Source: Rhodospirillaceae bacterium (GTDB lineage: Bacteria; Pseudomonadota; Alphaproteobacteria; Rhodospirillales; Rhodospirillaceae). From it: a DNA stretch of 64,000 bases. Shown here piece after piece: positions 8,342 to 17,512 of the stretch. A program made the position numbers and the translations under genes. The notes below the pieces were generated by a model, which worked only from the letters and a program-made list of their open reading frames with translations, was not told where the DNA came from and did no database searches. The stretch is taken from assembly GCA_029243545.1 (NCBI GenBank), contig JAQWRV010000011.1:62001-126000 (forward strand). The letters run 5' to 3'. How positions within the stretch are numbered: the stretch's first letter is position 1; the number at the start of each line of letters is the position of its first letter.

Positions 8342-10240
8342 TTAGTCCGGCAACGCGAAGGCGACGAGCTGGTCACTCAAATCCGTTCCTACAAGCACGC
8401 TGCCGCCTGCAGCAATGACCACATATTGTTTGCCGTTGACGGCATAGGTCATGGGCACGGCCATGGCTGGCGTGTCTAATGTGACGGACCACACAGTGTT
8501 GCCGGTGCTTATATCAAGGGCGCGGAAGGCACCTTCCATGGTGGCGCCGATAAAGATCAGCCCACCGGCGGTAATCATGGGCCCACCGGAAATAGGGCCG
8601 CCCCAGGCCTTAGGAGAGTTCATCAAGCCGAAGGGTCCGAACGGGACTTGCCCGAGGGGACGGCGCCACAAGGTTTTACCGGCATTCAAGTCGATGGCGG
8701 AGATCTCGCCCCAGGGCGGGGGATTACAGGGAACGCCAAAGGGTGACTCCCAGCGGCCGCCGTTAATGCGGTAGGGTGTGCCCTCCATAAAACGATTCAA
8801 TGAACCCCCGTTATTTGTGCCCCCACTTTCGGCTGGCACTAGTCGGAAGATGTTGCCGAAGTTTTGACCCTTGACGATGAGCACCTGACGCGTGGGGTCG
8901 ACGGCCGCGCCGCCCCAGTTTCCACCGCCGCCCGGTGATGGAAAAATCAAAGTTCCTTTTTCACTGGCGGGTGTGAACATGCCGTCATAACGTAGGGCAC
9001 GAAAACTTTCTTTGCATTTGTTGCGGTCCCAAAACGTCAGACCAAATACTTCGTCTTCGCTCACGGCCTGGTGTGAAAACGGTGCCGGCTTGCGCGGTAC
9101 GGGTTGTGTCGGTGACGATACTTCACCAGGAATATCGGTCACGGGGGCGGGCTGTTCTTCGATGGGGAACAAAGGTTCGCCGGTGTAGCGGTTGAATGCA
9201 AATACCGTACCCATCTTTGTGATCTGCACCACTGCCGGCACGGATACGCCGTCGCGTTTCACATCGGTCAGGATCGGCTGCGACGGAAGGTCGTAGTCGA
9301 ACAGGTCATGGTGGACGATTTGGTAATGCCACAGCACCGTGCCGGTGGCGCCGTCGACGGCAAGTAGGGCGTTTGCATAGGGAATGGGGTCCGTCCGTCC
9401 GGCGCCATAGACATCCACACTGGGGCTGCCCGTCGCAACATATGCCACATTACGGTCCACATCTATCGTGAACGGGGGCCACACATCGGCTCCACCGGTG
9501 GCATCGCTTAAATGCTCAGGCACCAACACCAAGCGCCATAGCAACGCACCGGAGCGGACGTCGATAGCGCGAATTACTCCGTCAGTGGAATCGGCAGCAA
9601 CGTTATCGCCCACAGCGCCGCCGATGATGACGCTGTCCCCCAACACTGCCTGTGGCGAGGTCATGAAGATCCGCCCCGTGCCACCGTTCTCAGGCACTTT
9701 TAAATCTACAAAGCCACCGGTACCGAAATCAGAACAAGATTTTCCGCTGTCCGCATCAACGGCAAACATGCGGCCTTGACGGTCCCCTTTGAACACGCGT
9801 TTTTCACAGGGTGTGTTTGGACGTGGGTCTACTGCTTCCCAATAGGTAACGCCGCGGCAGGTTGAGGCGACGGCATCGTCTTCAAATAAATGTTCATGGG
9901 GGTCGAAGGCCCAAACCTCTTCCCCGGTCTCCGGGTCCAAAGCCAGCATGCGGTTTAACGGTGTGCATATGTACAGAAGGTTGTTCACGTATAGCGGCGT
10001 TACCTGATAGGATGCACCACGCCCCAGAGCTTTGGCGCGCGCCGCATGATTCGTGGAATGAGTCCAGGCGATTTCAAGATCATCAACTGTGTCGCGATTA
10101 ATCTGATCCAGCGCCGAGTAGCGCCCGCCACCAGGCACGCCACCATAGGCTTCCCAGGTTTCATTGGTCGCGGCAGATGTTTGGGCCCCCGCAGGTCCCG
10201 CCCAAAAAAGACCGGCACTCATAACAACGGCTTTCAGCAT
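8342..10240 (-). CDS. PQQ-dependent dehydrogenase, exported
   Basis: 632 residues from an ATG with a perfect AGGAGG; longer in-frame starts lack such a site. Residues 1-20 (MLKAVVMSAGLFWAGPAGAQ) are a signal peptide, so it works in the periplasm. The eight-bladed propeller is seen in repeated W-motifs (GTVLWHYQIVHHDLFDYDLP, GKTLWRRPLGQVPFGPFG, GNTVWSVTLDTPAMAVP). It most resembles the quinoprotein glucose/alcohol dehydrogenase group without membrane anchor or cytochrome domain. It oxidises an alcohol or sugar and passes electrons to quinone or cytochrome c. No PQQ synthesis genes are in the window. It follows the hydroxylase gene by 25 bases. Confidence 0.9.
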   Translation of the reverse strand: MLKAVVMSAGLFWAGPAGAQTSAATNETWEAYGGVPGGGRYSALDQINRDTVDDLEIAWTHSTNHAARAKALGRGASYQVTPLYVNNLLYICTPLNRMLALDPETGEEVWAFDPHEHLFEDDAVASTCRGVTYWEAVDPRPNTPCEKRVFKGDRQGRMFAVDADSGKSCSDFGTGGFVDLKVPENGGTGRIFMTSPQAVLGDSVIIGGAVGDNVAADSTDGVIRAIDVRSGALLWRLVLVPEHLSDATGGADVWPPFTIDVDRNVAYVATGSPSVDVYGAGRTDPIPYANALLAVDGATGTVLWHYQIVHHDLFDYDLPSQPILTDVKRDGVSVPAVVQITKMGTVFAFNRYTGEPLFPIEEQPAPVTDIPGEVSSPTQPVPRKPAPFSHQAVSEDEVFGLTFWDRNKCKESFRALRYDGMFTPASEKGTLIFPSPGGGGNWGGAAVDPTRQVLIVKGQNFGNIFRLVPAESGGTNNGGSLNRFMEGTPYRINGGRWESPFGVPCNPPPWGEISAIDLNAGKTLWRRPLGQVPFGPFGLMNSPKAWGGPISGGPMITAGGLIFIGATMEGAFRALDISTGNTVWSVTLDTPAMAVPMTYAVNGKQYVVIAAGGSVLVGTDLSDQLVAFALPD

Positions 10241-10265
10241 GGTGAGCCTCCTCTGGAGAATCATC

Positions 10266-11492
10266 TTACCCCAGCGCTTCCCCACGCATCAATTTAGGCA
10301 GGTCACCCACCTGGCCCATGGCATGGCGCATGAAGGTACGTTTCAGAGGTGGCATTGAATTGACTGCGGCCAGACCGAGATCCCGGGCCATGCGCACCGG
10401 TGCAATATCGTTGGAAAAGAGCCTGTTGATCATGTCGGTCATACCCGCCATCAGCAGATTGTCGGCCCGTCGCCAACGCTGATAGCGCTCCAGTCCCGCG
10501 CTATGGGCGAGGTCCAATCCGTAGCGTTTAGCGTCCACGAGAATATCCATAAGCGCCGCCACATCGCGGAGGCCGAGGTTCAAACCTTGTCCTGCGATGG
10601 GATGAATGCTGTGGGCTGCATCCCCCACCAGCACCAGTCGCGTATCCATATAGCGCTCCGCCACCTGAAGGCCGAGGGGATGACAAAAGCGCGGCCCAAC
10701 CAGACTCACGTCGCCTAAGAAGCCGCCCACCCGTTCGGCGACCTCATCTAAGAATGCGCCATCATCCAGGGCCATGAAGGAGCCCACCAAGGCACTCTTT
10801 TCTGTCCACACTAGAGACGACCGATGCCCCCCTTTAAGCGGCAGAATTGCAAACGGCCCTGAGGACAGAAACCGTTCATGAGCAATGCCATCATGTGACC
10901 GTTCGTGATCGATAGTGGTAACGATAGCTTGTTGTTTGTAGGTCCAACCGGTGACCCCGATCCCTGCCTGGGTCCGGGTCGCCGAGGCGCGTCCGTCACA
11001 GGCGGCGACGAGCTGGCAGTTAATGGTCCTGCCATCATCGAGAGCCACGGCCGCGCGTCCCTCGGTGCGGGCAACCTCTGTAATCTCTGCCGGTGCCAAA
11101 ACTGTTAGGCCCTGAGTCTGGTGCATGAGCGTCACCAGTCCTGTGCGCAGCAGCCGGTTTTCAGCCATATGACCCAGAGGATTGTCGCCGAGGTCGGCAT
11201 GGTCATAGTGTAGAAACATCAGGGAGGGTCTGTCCGAAACCCGGATTTCATCAATCGGCTGGGTTTCCCCAGCGATGATCGGCCATAGCCCGATGCCCTC
11301 AAGTGCCACTTTACTGGTATGAGCGATGGCAGACGCCCGGCCGTCAAAGTCTGGGGAAATAATGTTTTCGGGCGTTATCCGGTCGACCACGGCCACGTCC
11401 ACACCGTAGGCCGCAAGACCGCAGGCCAAGGTAGTGCCAATGAGGCCGCCGCCGACAATGACCACGTCGCAGGTTATGTCGGTCTTATTCAT
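10266..11492 (-). CDS. UbiH/UbiF/Coq6-family FAD monooxygenase
   Basis: 408 residues from ATG; a GTG 13 codons upstream would also fit. Rossmann start VVIVGGGLIGTTLACGLA, the second FAD motif with RLVLVGDAAHSIHPIAGQGL, then NLGLRDVAALMDIL, the hallmark of ring hydroxylases of ubiquinone synthesis. Which ring carbon is attacked cannot be read from sequence. Cytoplasmic, membrane-associated by family. It shares the strand with the PQQ enzyme, which feeds quinone. Confidence 0.9.
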   Translation of the reverse strand: MNKTDITCDVVIVGGGLIGTTLACGLAAYGVDVAVVDRITPENIISPDFDGRASAIAHTSKVALEGIGLWPIIAGETQPIDEIRVSDRPSLMFLHYDHADLGDNPLGHMAENRLLRTGLVTLMHQTQGLTVLAPAEITEVARTEGRAAVALDDGRTINCQLVAACDGRASATRTQAGIGVTGWTYKQQAIVTTIDHERSHDGIAHERFLSSGPFAILPLKGGHRSSLVWTEKSALVGSFMALDDGAFLDEVAERVGGFLGDVSLVGPRFCHPLGLQVAERYMDTRLVLVGDAAHSIHPIAGQGLNLGLRDVAALMDILVDAKRYGLDLAHSAGLERYQRWRRADNLLMAGMTDMINRLFSNDIAPVRMARDLGLAAVNSMPPLKRTFMRHAMGQVGDLPKLMRGEALG

Positions 11493-11583
11493 ACCCAGGC
11501 TTTGCCTCGTGATGGCCAAGCGGTCAACCACTAGTGCGCGAGAAGTGCTTCAAAAGTGCTGACCCATGTTCTATGGTCCCGCC

Positions 11584-11610
11584 GCCCAAAGATGCCTAGC
11601 ATCTATGGGC
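11584..11610. repeat. 12-bp inverted repeat just upstream of tRNA-Thr
   Basis: GCCCAAAGATGC and GCATCTATGGGC pair with one mismatch around a 3-base loop. The hairpin ends three bases before the first base of tRNA-Thr. There is no T-run. It may affect tRNA transcription or 5' processing, or stop transcripts entering from the left. Confidence 0.55.
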
Positions 11611-11613
11611 GCC

Positions 11614-11689
11614 GCCGCCTTAGCTCAGTTGGTAGAGCATCGCATTCGTAATGCGGGGGTCGCAAGTTCGAATCTTGCAGGCGGCACCA
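11614..11689 (+). tRNA. tRNA-Thr(CGT)
   Basis: 76 bases with encoded CCA. Acceptor GCCGCCT/AGGCGGC, D stem GCTC/GAGC, anticodon stem TCGCA/TGCGG with loop TTCGTAA giving anticodon CGT, and T arm GCAAG-TTCGAAT-CTTGC. It reads ACG. It is followed after 8 bases by the convergent TRAP gene end. Confidence 0.96.
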
Positions 11690-11697
11690 TCTCTCGC

Positions 11698-12696
11698 TCA
11701 TTGCAGTGAATTCGCGTAGGCCGTCTTGCCCTCCTGGATGAGGGCATACAAGGCCCGGGCTTGAGGGCCAAGGTCTTGCAGCAAGGCCTCATGGGCCGGC
11801 TTTGTTGCTGCCGCCCAGCGGGCCTGCTGGCGTTCTGTGAGGGCATGAATAATCGCGCCTTGCGCTTTCATGGACGCGTAATTAGCCGGCACCCCTCCGC
11901 GCAATAACGCCCGCGCAATTATCTTGTCCGGCACTGCGGCAATGACGGCGTTCCGCTCGTCTTCTTTTAATGAGTCGAGCCACTCTTTGTTCGCGGCAAG
12001 GACCCCGGTGTTGTAGGCGTGCTGCGTTAGTATGTAATGAGGTGCGTGCTCTGCCATGCCAACGACGTCGTAAAACATGGGCGCGATTTCAGAGCCGCGT
12101 ACCAGTCCGGTCTGTAGCGCCGGAATCAAATCGGGAAAAGACATACCGATGGTGTCTGCGCCTAAGGTTTCGAAAAATATGTGAGATGTGGGTACCTGCC
12201 AGGCGCGCATGGGATATCCGTTGACGTCTTTCGGAACGAGAAGGGGGTCTTTGGCGTAGAGGCTGATCCAGCCATCATCGAGCCAGCCGAACACATGGAG
12301 GTTTTGGTCTTCCGCCAGTCGCCACAACGGCTCGGCTAGAAAATGATCGAGCACAAAGTCGAGTTCGCCATAAGAGGCGAACAGGTAGGGTGCCATGGTG
12401 ACAGAAAACTCAGGCACAACAGCCGACATGCCAGAGCCGGTGAAGCTAGCCATGTTCATGCGGCCGCGGCGCACGGCGCTCATCAACGCTTCTTCGCCAC
12501 CAGCCTGACCGCGAATGAGAAGCTTTGTCTCAAACCGGTCTGGAGCGATGCGGTCTAAACCAATTTTGAATCGCTGAATGATTTGATCGATGGGGTCGCC
12601 GGCAACGGATAATGCGCCGACAGAGAGTGGCACCTTGTCAGCGGCATGTGATGGCAGTGCCAGTCCAAGCACCAGAAGAAGAACATGAATGCCCAC
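11698..12696 (-). CDS. TRAP transporter solute-binding protein, DctP family (orphan)
   Basis: 332 residues. MGIHVLLLVLGLALPSHAAD is a signal peptide. The DctP fold is shown by SEIAPMFYDVVGMAEHAPHY, GYPMRAWQVPTSHIFFETLG and the DLIPALQTGLVRG segment, which holds ligand-contact positions near the conserved Arg (MRAW). It would bind an organic acid in the periplasm. There is no DctQ or DctM gene nearby; the only permease pair in the window lies 40 kb away beside another DctP, so it may share that system or use one elsewhere. Confidence 0.88.
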   Translation of the reverse strand: MGIHVLLLVLGLALPSHAADKVPLSVGALSVAGDPIDQIIQRFKIGLDRIAPDRFETKLLIRGQAGGEEALMSAVRRGRMNMASFTGSGMSAVVPEFSVTMAPYLFASYGELDFVLDHFLAEPLWRLAEDQNLHVFGWLDDGWISLYAKDPLLVPKDVNGYPMRAWQVPTSHIFFETLGADTIGMSFPDLIPALQTGLVRGSEIAPMFYDVVGMAEHAPHYILTQHAYNTGVLAANKEWLDSLKEDERNAVIAAVPDKIIARALLRGGVPANYASMKAQGAIIHALTERQQARWAAATKPAHEALLQDLGPQARALYALIQEGKTAYANSLQ

Positions 12697-13002
12697 AGAG
12701 CGGCGTCACAATTCTAAGTTATGGCGTACACAGTTAGCATTGCTGAATGATGAAAACGATATTTTCCATGGTGCCCGTGCGAAAACCGAAGGCAAGCTAT
12801 ACATACATCATGGCCAGGCACAGGCTGCTGGCAAGAGCGAGAACAAAAATGTGGAGCGTGTGTTTTCTAGTTCTGTCCGTCATCGTTGGCCCCTCCAATT
12901 AGCCTGTTTTTACACAAGTATGGTGACACGTTTTCTCACATTCGCCAAAAAGCCTTAGCGTAGTTCTCAGGTCATGATTCACAACTGAAAAAGAGGATTA
13001 CC
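12697..13002. other. Spacer without recognised gene
   Basis: About 305 bases between the orphan DctP gene and the cysteine-rich relic. Short frames only, none with homology I recognise, no hairpin with T-run and no clear promoter box that I would defend. Confidence 0.5.
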
Positions 13003-13005
13003 CAT

Positions 13006-13333
13006 AAGTCTCGCTTGTTCCTTGTGTTCGCTATTGTCAGTCTTTGCGCCGCTACTGTTGCGGTAGCCCAGCCGATGGGGGCGGGGCAAGCCTCCAGATG
13101 GAATGGGCGCTCATATGGGGGTGGGGTAAGGTGGCCCCGCCCCAGTCACGCTGGCCTGTAAGGATGAAATGGCAAAAACCTGTCCTGGACTCATGGGCGT
13201 GCCCGCCGTGCAGTGCCTGATGAACAACATCACAGACCTTTCTGATCCCTGTGTGCATGCCCTTGGAACGGCCATGGACCGTGTGCAGCAAAATTATAGG
13301 GACGGCGCTGCCGACGACGGCGGCGAGAACTAG
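13006..13333 (+). pseudogene. Decayed exported cysteine-rich small protein
   Basis: A frame without start codon reads KSRLFLVFAIVSLCAATVAV and AQP, a signal peptide, then GQASRWNGRSYGGG and stops. About where it stops, another frame carries ACKDEMAKTCPGLMG, AVQCLMNNITDLSDPC and HALGTAMDRV, resembling cysteine-rich repeat modules. Where ATG AAG would be expected the sequence reads CAT AAG. A lost start and a frameshift make it a probable pseudogene. A shorter ATG start inside the second frame would give 54 residues without signal peptide. Confidence 0.6.
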
Positions 13334-13344
13334 AAGCTAAGGGT

Positions 13345-14721
13345 TTAAACCGTGCGCGATGGCGTTCGCATGGCTGTGGATACGTCACCTATAGGCCCGC
13401 CGTCCAAATAGGAGTCCAACGCATCTAGAACCGCGTTGGCATCTCTGTCAGCAAACCGAATGGATAAGAGCCTTCGTGCTTTGGCGCGGAGGCCGCCCCG
13501 GTCAATCGGGTTGGTGTGATCGCCGCGCGGAAACTGAACACGTTCAGATATCGTGGTGCCGTCGTTCAGCGACAAGGTCACACACGCGGGCCGCCCATCC
13601 GGATATCCCGCATCCAGTGCGGAATCATGGACCACATGGATGCGTTTTATCAGCGCCTGGACGGCTGCGCTTTTTAAGTTCTCATCGGTGAGTGTCGTTT
13701 CATCCAAAGCGCGGCAGCACACAGCAATAGCGACGGTCGCCGATATGCTGAACCGGGCTGCCAAGGCATTCACGGGTGTCAGGTTGTTAAACGATAAGCC
13801 CGCCGCATAGGTAGAGACCTCTATCTTTCCAACATCATCAGCACCAAAGCCGTAAGTATTGATTAGGGACAGGATCGCATCGTTTGCGCCATGAAGGTGG
13901 GCGCAGGTCGGATGGACTTTGAAATAGGCACGTTCAATTTCAAACCGAGACCAACGTTCAGTTTCGTCTAGGCCAGCGCCGAGCAGGTCTGCATTGAACG
14001 CAGCACCAGCCCGCGGCCCAAAAAAAGTTTCAAGGGTGCCGGGGAGCGGCGCCATACCTGCCACCGCGCCGCGTGCGGCCATCACACCTGACGTTGCGCC
14101 CAGACCGATGTAGAGATGGTGCGCGCTAGCGCCCTGCACCGGCAACTCACGGTAAGGCATCAGGGCTGTCGCGGCCGAGGATTCTATGGCGGCGGCGATT
14201 ACGGTCGCTTCTGCACCGCTTAACAGATGTGCTGCTGCCGCAGCCGTGCCGATAGCGCTCCATGTGCCGGTGTCATGCAGCAAAGGATTAAGGCCATCCA
14301 TGGCAATGCCAATGCGCGCGCCGATTTCATATCCTGCGACCAAGGCCGATAAGACGGCATCAGCGTTTACGTTGCGCTCTTCGGCCAAAGCCAATATGGC
14401 TGGCACCATATGGCTGGCGGGATGGCCACGTGCCATGCGGTGGCCGTCTTGTAGCTGCAGCACCGTGGTTGCGCCGCCGTTGATCTGTACCGCTGTATTG
14501 ATGGGTACACCTTGCGGTAGCCCAGGGACAGTTGCGCAGCCCGGTTCCGCACAAAGCGCTTCGACCAAAGGCGCGTAGCTGGGATGGCAAAGTCCGGCAC
14601 TGCTCACCGCGACGGTATCTACAAAAAGATCTTTGGCTTGTCCTTGAACAGACACGGGCAAGTCAGACCATCGTGTTCGCGTTGCTGCTCGGGCTAGTTT
14701 TTCTGAGGCATATACGGTCAC
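13345..14721 (-). CDS. MmgE/PrpD-family protein
   Basis: 458 residues from a GTG start. Visible family blocks are DGHRMARGHPASHMVPAILA, GYEIGARIGIAM and the helical FKVHPTCAHLHGANDAILSL region. Characterised members are 2-methylcitrate dehydratase (PrpD) and cis-aconitate decarboxylase; many paralogues act on unknown small carboxylates. It overlaps the upstream ABC binding-protein gene by 4 bases, so the two are one operon and the dehydratase substrate may be what the binding protein captures (inference). Confidence 0.88.
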   Translation of the reverse strand: MTVYASEKLARAATRTRWSDLPVSVQGQAKDLFVDTVAVSSAGLCHPSYAPLVEALCAEPGCATVPGLPQGVPINTAVQINGGATTVLQLQDGHRMARGHPASHMVPAILALAEERNVNADAVLSALVAGYEIGARIGIAMDGLNPLLHDTGTWSAIGTAAAAAHLLSGAEATVIAAAIESSAATALMPYRELPVQGASAHHLYIGLGATSGVMAARGAVAGMAPLPGTLETFFGPRAGAAFNADLLGAGLDETERWSRFEIERAYFKVHPTCAHLHGANDAILSLINTYGFGADDVGKIEVSTYAAGLSFNNLTPVNALAARFSISATVAIAVCCRALDETTLTDENLKSAAVQALIKRIHVVHDSALDAGYPDGRPACVTLSLNDGTTISERVQFPRGDHTNPIDRGGLRAKARRLLSIRFADRDANAVLDALDSYLDGGPIGDVSTAMRTPSRTV

Positions 14722-16247
14722 GGCCGGAACCGCATGGTGTGATAGGCGATGTTCGGTGGGTTGAGCACAAGGTGTTCTACGTCGGCAGTTGTGGCGATAC
14801 GTAGCGAGGCGGTGGTTAGAAGAAGCGCCGGCGCAGCTTCACGCATGCGTGCCAAAACCATCTGTAAATGTTTTTTTCTCTCGGCCGGAGACATGATGCG
14901 GTCGGTCTGTTCGATTAGCGGCATCAGGGTTTCATCGCAGAAAAATGGCACGGCTTTGGCGCACGAGAAATTCCGGACCGGCCGCACCGCATCGGCGTAG
15001 CCTCCTGAATCCCACATCAGGGAAAAGGCATCTACGTCGCCCCAGTCGTTGGCCAGATATTTCCGGAGCCATGTGGCAAAGGGTGGTGAGCGCAGGGTGA
15101 CGTCCACACCCACGGCGCGCAGATCTTGCGCTACCTTTTGGTAAACCAGGGAATCAGCGGTGCTGAATCCCGTAAGCACTTCAATAGTCAAGGAAAAGCC
15201 GGAGCCATATCCCGCTTCTGCCAAAAGACTCTTTGCCTTAGCGGCATCAAAGGGAATCGGCCTCAAATCAGGGTCATGGCCGAATGTCCCGCGTGCCGCG
15301 CCCTGGCTCGCCGGTTCAGCATTGCCGCCAAATATCACGGTGGCAATCATGCCGCGGTCCACGGCGAAGTTGAGAGCTTGGCGCACACGTGCATCCTGCA
15401 ACGGTGAGTCCGGGTTACCGACAGTACGAAAAGCAATCGACGACACTTGCGCGCCGCCAAAACGCCAAACCCGGAACCCAGAGGCTTCAAGGTCCGCCAC
15501 ATCATCGAAACTTACCGCTTCCAGCACATCCACTTGTCCTGTCAGCAAGGCCTGAATGCGGGCGGTTGCGTCGGGCACGGTCCACAGTTCCAATCGTTCA
15601 ATTTGTTCTGGGGCCCGCCATGAGTCTTTGAACGCTTCAAAGCGCATGCGGCCCGTGGCTTGACCCCAGTCGATTAGACTAAATGACCCAGTACCAACCG
15701 GCGCCTGGGCAAAACCCTCAGGCCCTAATCTGGTCCAGGCGTTAGGTTCCGGAACAGCGATGAGGGCCATCCGCTTAGGCATAATAGCGTCGGGTATAGT
15801 GGTGTTAATGGCTAAGGTCAGATCGTCGATAATGTCGACGTTTGATATGTTTAGAACTTCAGTCGAGACATAGAGCCGGCGTCCATCTTCGCCCATGAGG
15901 TACGCGAGAATGGCTGCGGCGGCGTTCGCATCAAAGGGGGCGCCATTATGAAAGGTCACGCCGGGGCGCAAATGAAACACCCAGCGCGTGTCTGATTCCA
16001 GTTCCCAGGATGTTGCCAACGCCGGCATCAATACACCGTCCGGGCCGATAGCCGTCAGGCTGTCGAACAAGACACTCCATAAGCCTGATCCTGGTTGACC
16101 CACACTGGTGAGTGGGTTGCCCAAGCTAGGCGGCGCTGCATTACGGGCAACGCGAAGCGTGTGTGGCTCTTGTGCCCGCACATATGCTGCGTTGAAGGCA
16201 CAAAGCAAACCGAGAATTGCGGTGAGAAAAGATAATCGGATGACCAT
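14718..16247 (-). CDS. ABC transporter solute-binding protein, peptide/nickel family 5 (orphan)
   Basis: 509 residues from ATG. MVIRLSFLTAILGLLCAFNA begins a signal peptide ending before QEPHTLRVARNA. Family-5 landmarks are LATSWELESDTRWVFHLRPG, VTFHNGAPFDANAAAAIL, VRQALNFAVDRGMI and LAEAGYGSGFSLTIEVL. It binds peptides or other solutes in the periplasm. No permease or ATPase is adjacent. It is a close paralogue of the binding protein at 62115-63692 (shared APPSLGNP/LPPALGNP, TRLGPEGFA/TRLGREGFA), which suggests both may serve the DppBCDF-like system at 57-61 kb. Confidence 0.9.
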   Translation of the reverse strand: MVIRLSFLTAILGLLCAFNAAYVRAQEPHTLRVARNAAPPSLGNPLTSVGQPGSGLWSVLFDSLTAIGPDGVLMPALATSWELESDTRWVFHLRPGVTFHNGAPFDANAAAAILAYLMGEDGRRLYVSTEVLNISNVDIIDDLTLAINTTIPDAIMPKRMALIAVPEPNAWTRLGPEGFAQAPVGTGSFSLIDWGQATGRMRFEAFKDSWRAPEQIERLELWTVPDATARIQALLTGQVDVLEAVSFDDVADLEASGFRVWRFGGAQVSSIAFRTVGNPDSPLQDARVRQALNFAVDRGMIATVIFGGNAEPASQGAARGTFGHDPDLRPIPFDAAKAKSLLAEAGYGSGFSLTIEVLTGFSTADSLVYQKVAQDLRAVGVDVTLRSPPFATWLRKYLANDWGDVDAFSLMWDSGGYADAVRPVRNFSCAKAVPFFCDETLMPLIEQTDRIMSPAERKKHLQMVLARMREAAPALLLTTASLRIATTADVEHLVLNPPNIAYHTMRFRP

Positions 16248-16484
16248 GGGCAATATCTTAGCGTGGAAAAGCTGGTAGGCCGATGGGGTTCTAGCCAGGG
16301 CTAATAGTCGCCGCCTTTTGTCGCTCCTTTGGCCATGGCGAAGGCTTTTGTGAGCGTTCCAATCACCACCAAGTCTCGCTCAGCGGGGTTTTGTTAACCC
16401 TCGGCTAACTCTTCGTCCTAAAATCAGTTTTCTAAAAAGGCTACAGGATCACGCAAGAAAGGCACCGCTCTCCAATGTTCAGAC

Positions 16485-16516
16485 AAAAAAGAACCCGGAT
16501 ATTTAGTCCGGGCTCT
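16485..16516 (-). terminator. Rho-independent terminator after the Bax inhibitor-1 gene
   Basis: Read on the minus strand, GAGCCCGGA and TCCGGGTTC form a 9-bp stem (one G-T pair) around a 7-base loop, followed by TTTTTT. It lies 27 bases past the stop of the BI-1 gene. The rest of the 290-base gap up to the binding-protein gene shows no gene. Confidence 0.88.
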
Positions 16517-16542
16517 TAATTCAAAGTTTCTTTTCGTCGAAC

Positions 16543-17283
16543 CTACTCGCGGTTTCCTAAAAACATCAGCAGGAACTGGAACAGATTGACGAAGTTGAGG
16601 TAAAGCGACACCGCACCCATAACGGCAACATGCTCTTCCATAGCCGTACCGCTGACTTGAAAGTATGTGCTCTTGATGCGCTGGGTGTCATATACCGTCA
16701 GGCCAGCAAAGATCAAAACGCCGATCACCGGAATTAGAAAGCCCATCATTGAAGATGGCCAGATCATGTTAACGATCACGGCAAGGATCAAGCCGATCAA
16801 ACCCATCAGCAAAAACGTGCCCATGCCGGAGAGGTTTTTCTTGGTGGTGTATCCCACAAGGCTCAGCCCGGCATAAGCACCAGCTGTGATGACAAAGGTT
16901 CGCACAATGCTGACGCCAGTGTAGCGCAACAGGATGGTCGAAAGACCGATACCCATGGTGCCGACAAACAGCCAGTACAAGAGCTGCATGGTCTTTGCCG
17001 AGCGTTTCTGCCAGGTGAAGCTCATGAAGAAAATCAGACCCAAGGGCATGAACATGGAAATCATACCAAGGCCGGTATAGCCAACAAGGCGACCGCCTTC
17101 GACGACATAGAAGAGGTTTACAATGCCAGAATTGGCGATGGCAAAAGCGACAATACCCGACAACAACAAACCCGAAGACATGTAGTTGTAGACCTTCAGC
17201 ATATAAGCCCGCAGACCCTCATCCATAACGGCTGAGTCAGTCTGCGCGCCTGCCATTGTCCTGCGTTCAAGTTCGGTAGCCAT
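16543..17283 (-). CDS. Bax inhibitor-1 / YccA family membrane protein
   Basis: 246 residues with seven predicted membrane helices (for example YMSSGLLLSGIVAFAIANSG, LSGMGTFLLMGLIGLILAVI and the final VSLYLNFVNLFQFLLMFLG). The TVYDTQRIK segment, with its conserved Asp, matches the pH-sensing di-aspartyl region of BsYetJ-like calcium-leak channels. The start ATG is well placed and nothing else is co-transcribed upstream. The role in bacteria is likely ion homeostasis or FtsH modulation. Confidence 0.93.
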   Translation of the reverse strand: MATELERRTMAGAQTDSAVMDEGLRAYMLKVYNYMSSGLLLSGIVAFAIANSGIVNLFYVVEGGRLVGYTGLGMISMFMPLGLIFFMSFTWQKRSAKTMQLLYWLFVGTMGIGLSTILLRYTGVSIVRTFVITAGAYAGLSLVGYTTKKNLSGMGTFLLMGLIGLILAVIVNMIWPSSMMGFLIPVIGVLIFAGLTVYDTQRIKSTYFQVSGTAMEEHVAVMGAVSLYLNFVNLFQFLLMFLGNRE

Positions 17284-17512
17284 GGTGCTCCTTACAAAAG
17301 TTAAATTCGGCGGTCACGGCCCTGATGGAGGTTCCAAGGAGGCCCGTAGTCTGCCAGTAACCCTAATATTGGGTGTTTCTGCCTCGTATTCAACGGGAAT
17401 CAGCGTTGTTCTCAATCGTAATTGTCTTTATTTTAGCATGAATAGGGAAATATTTACAGATTTGTTGCCAATGGAACGCTCAGAAAAGTTCCACAAACCG
17501 TGGGGCTTAGGC

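Noticed and set aside
11698-12696. Part of a complete TRAP operon
   Set aside because: No DctQ or DctM gene on either side.
13052-13291. 79-codon minus-strand frame
   Set aside because: Opposite strand of the Cys-rich relic, whose signal peptide and Cys pattern make sense on the + strand.
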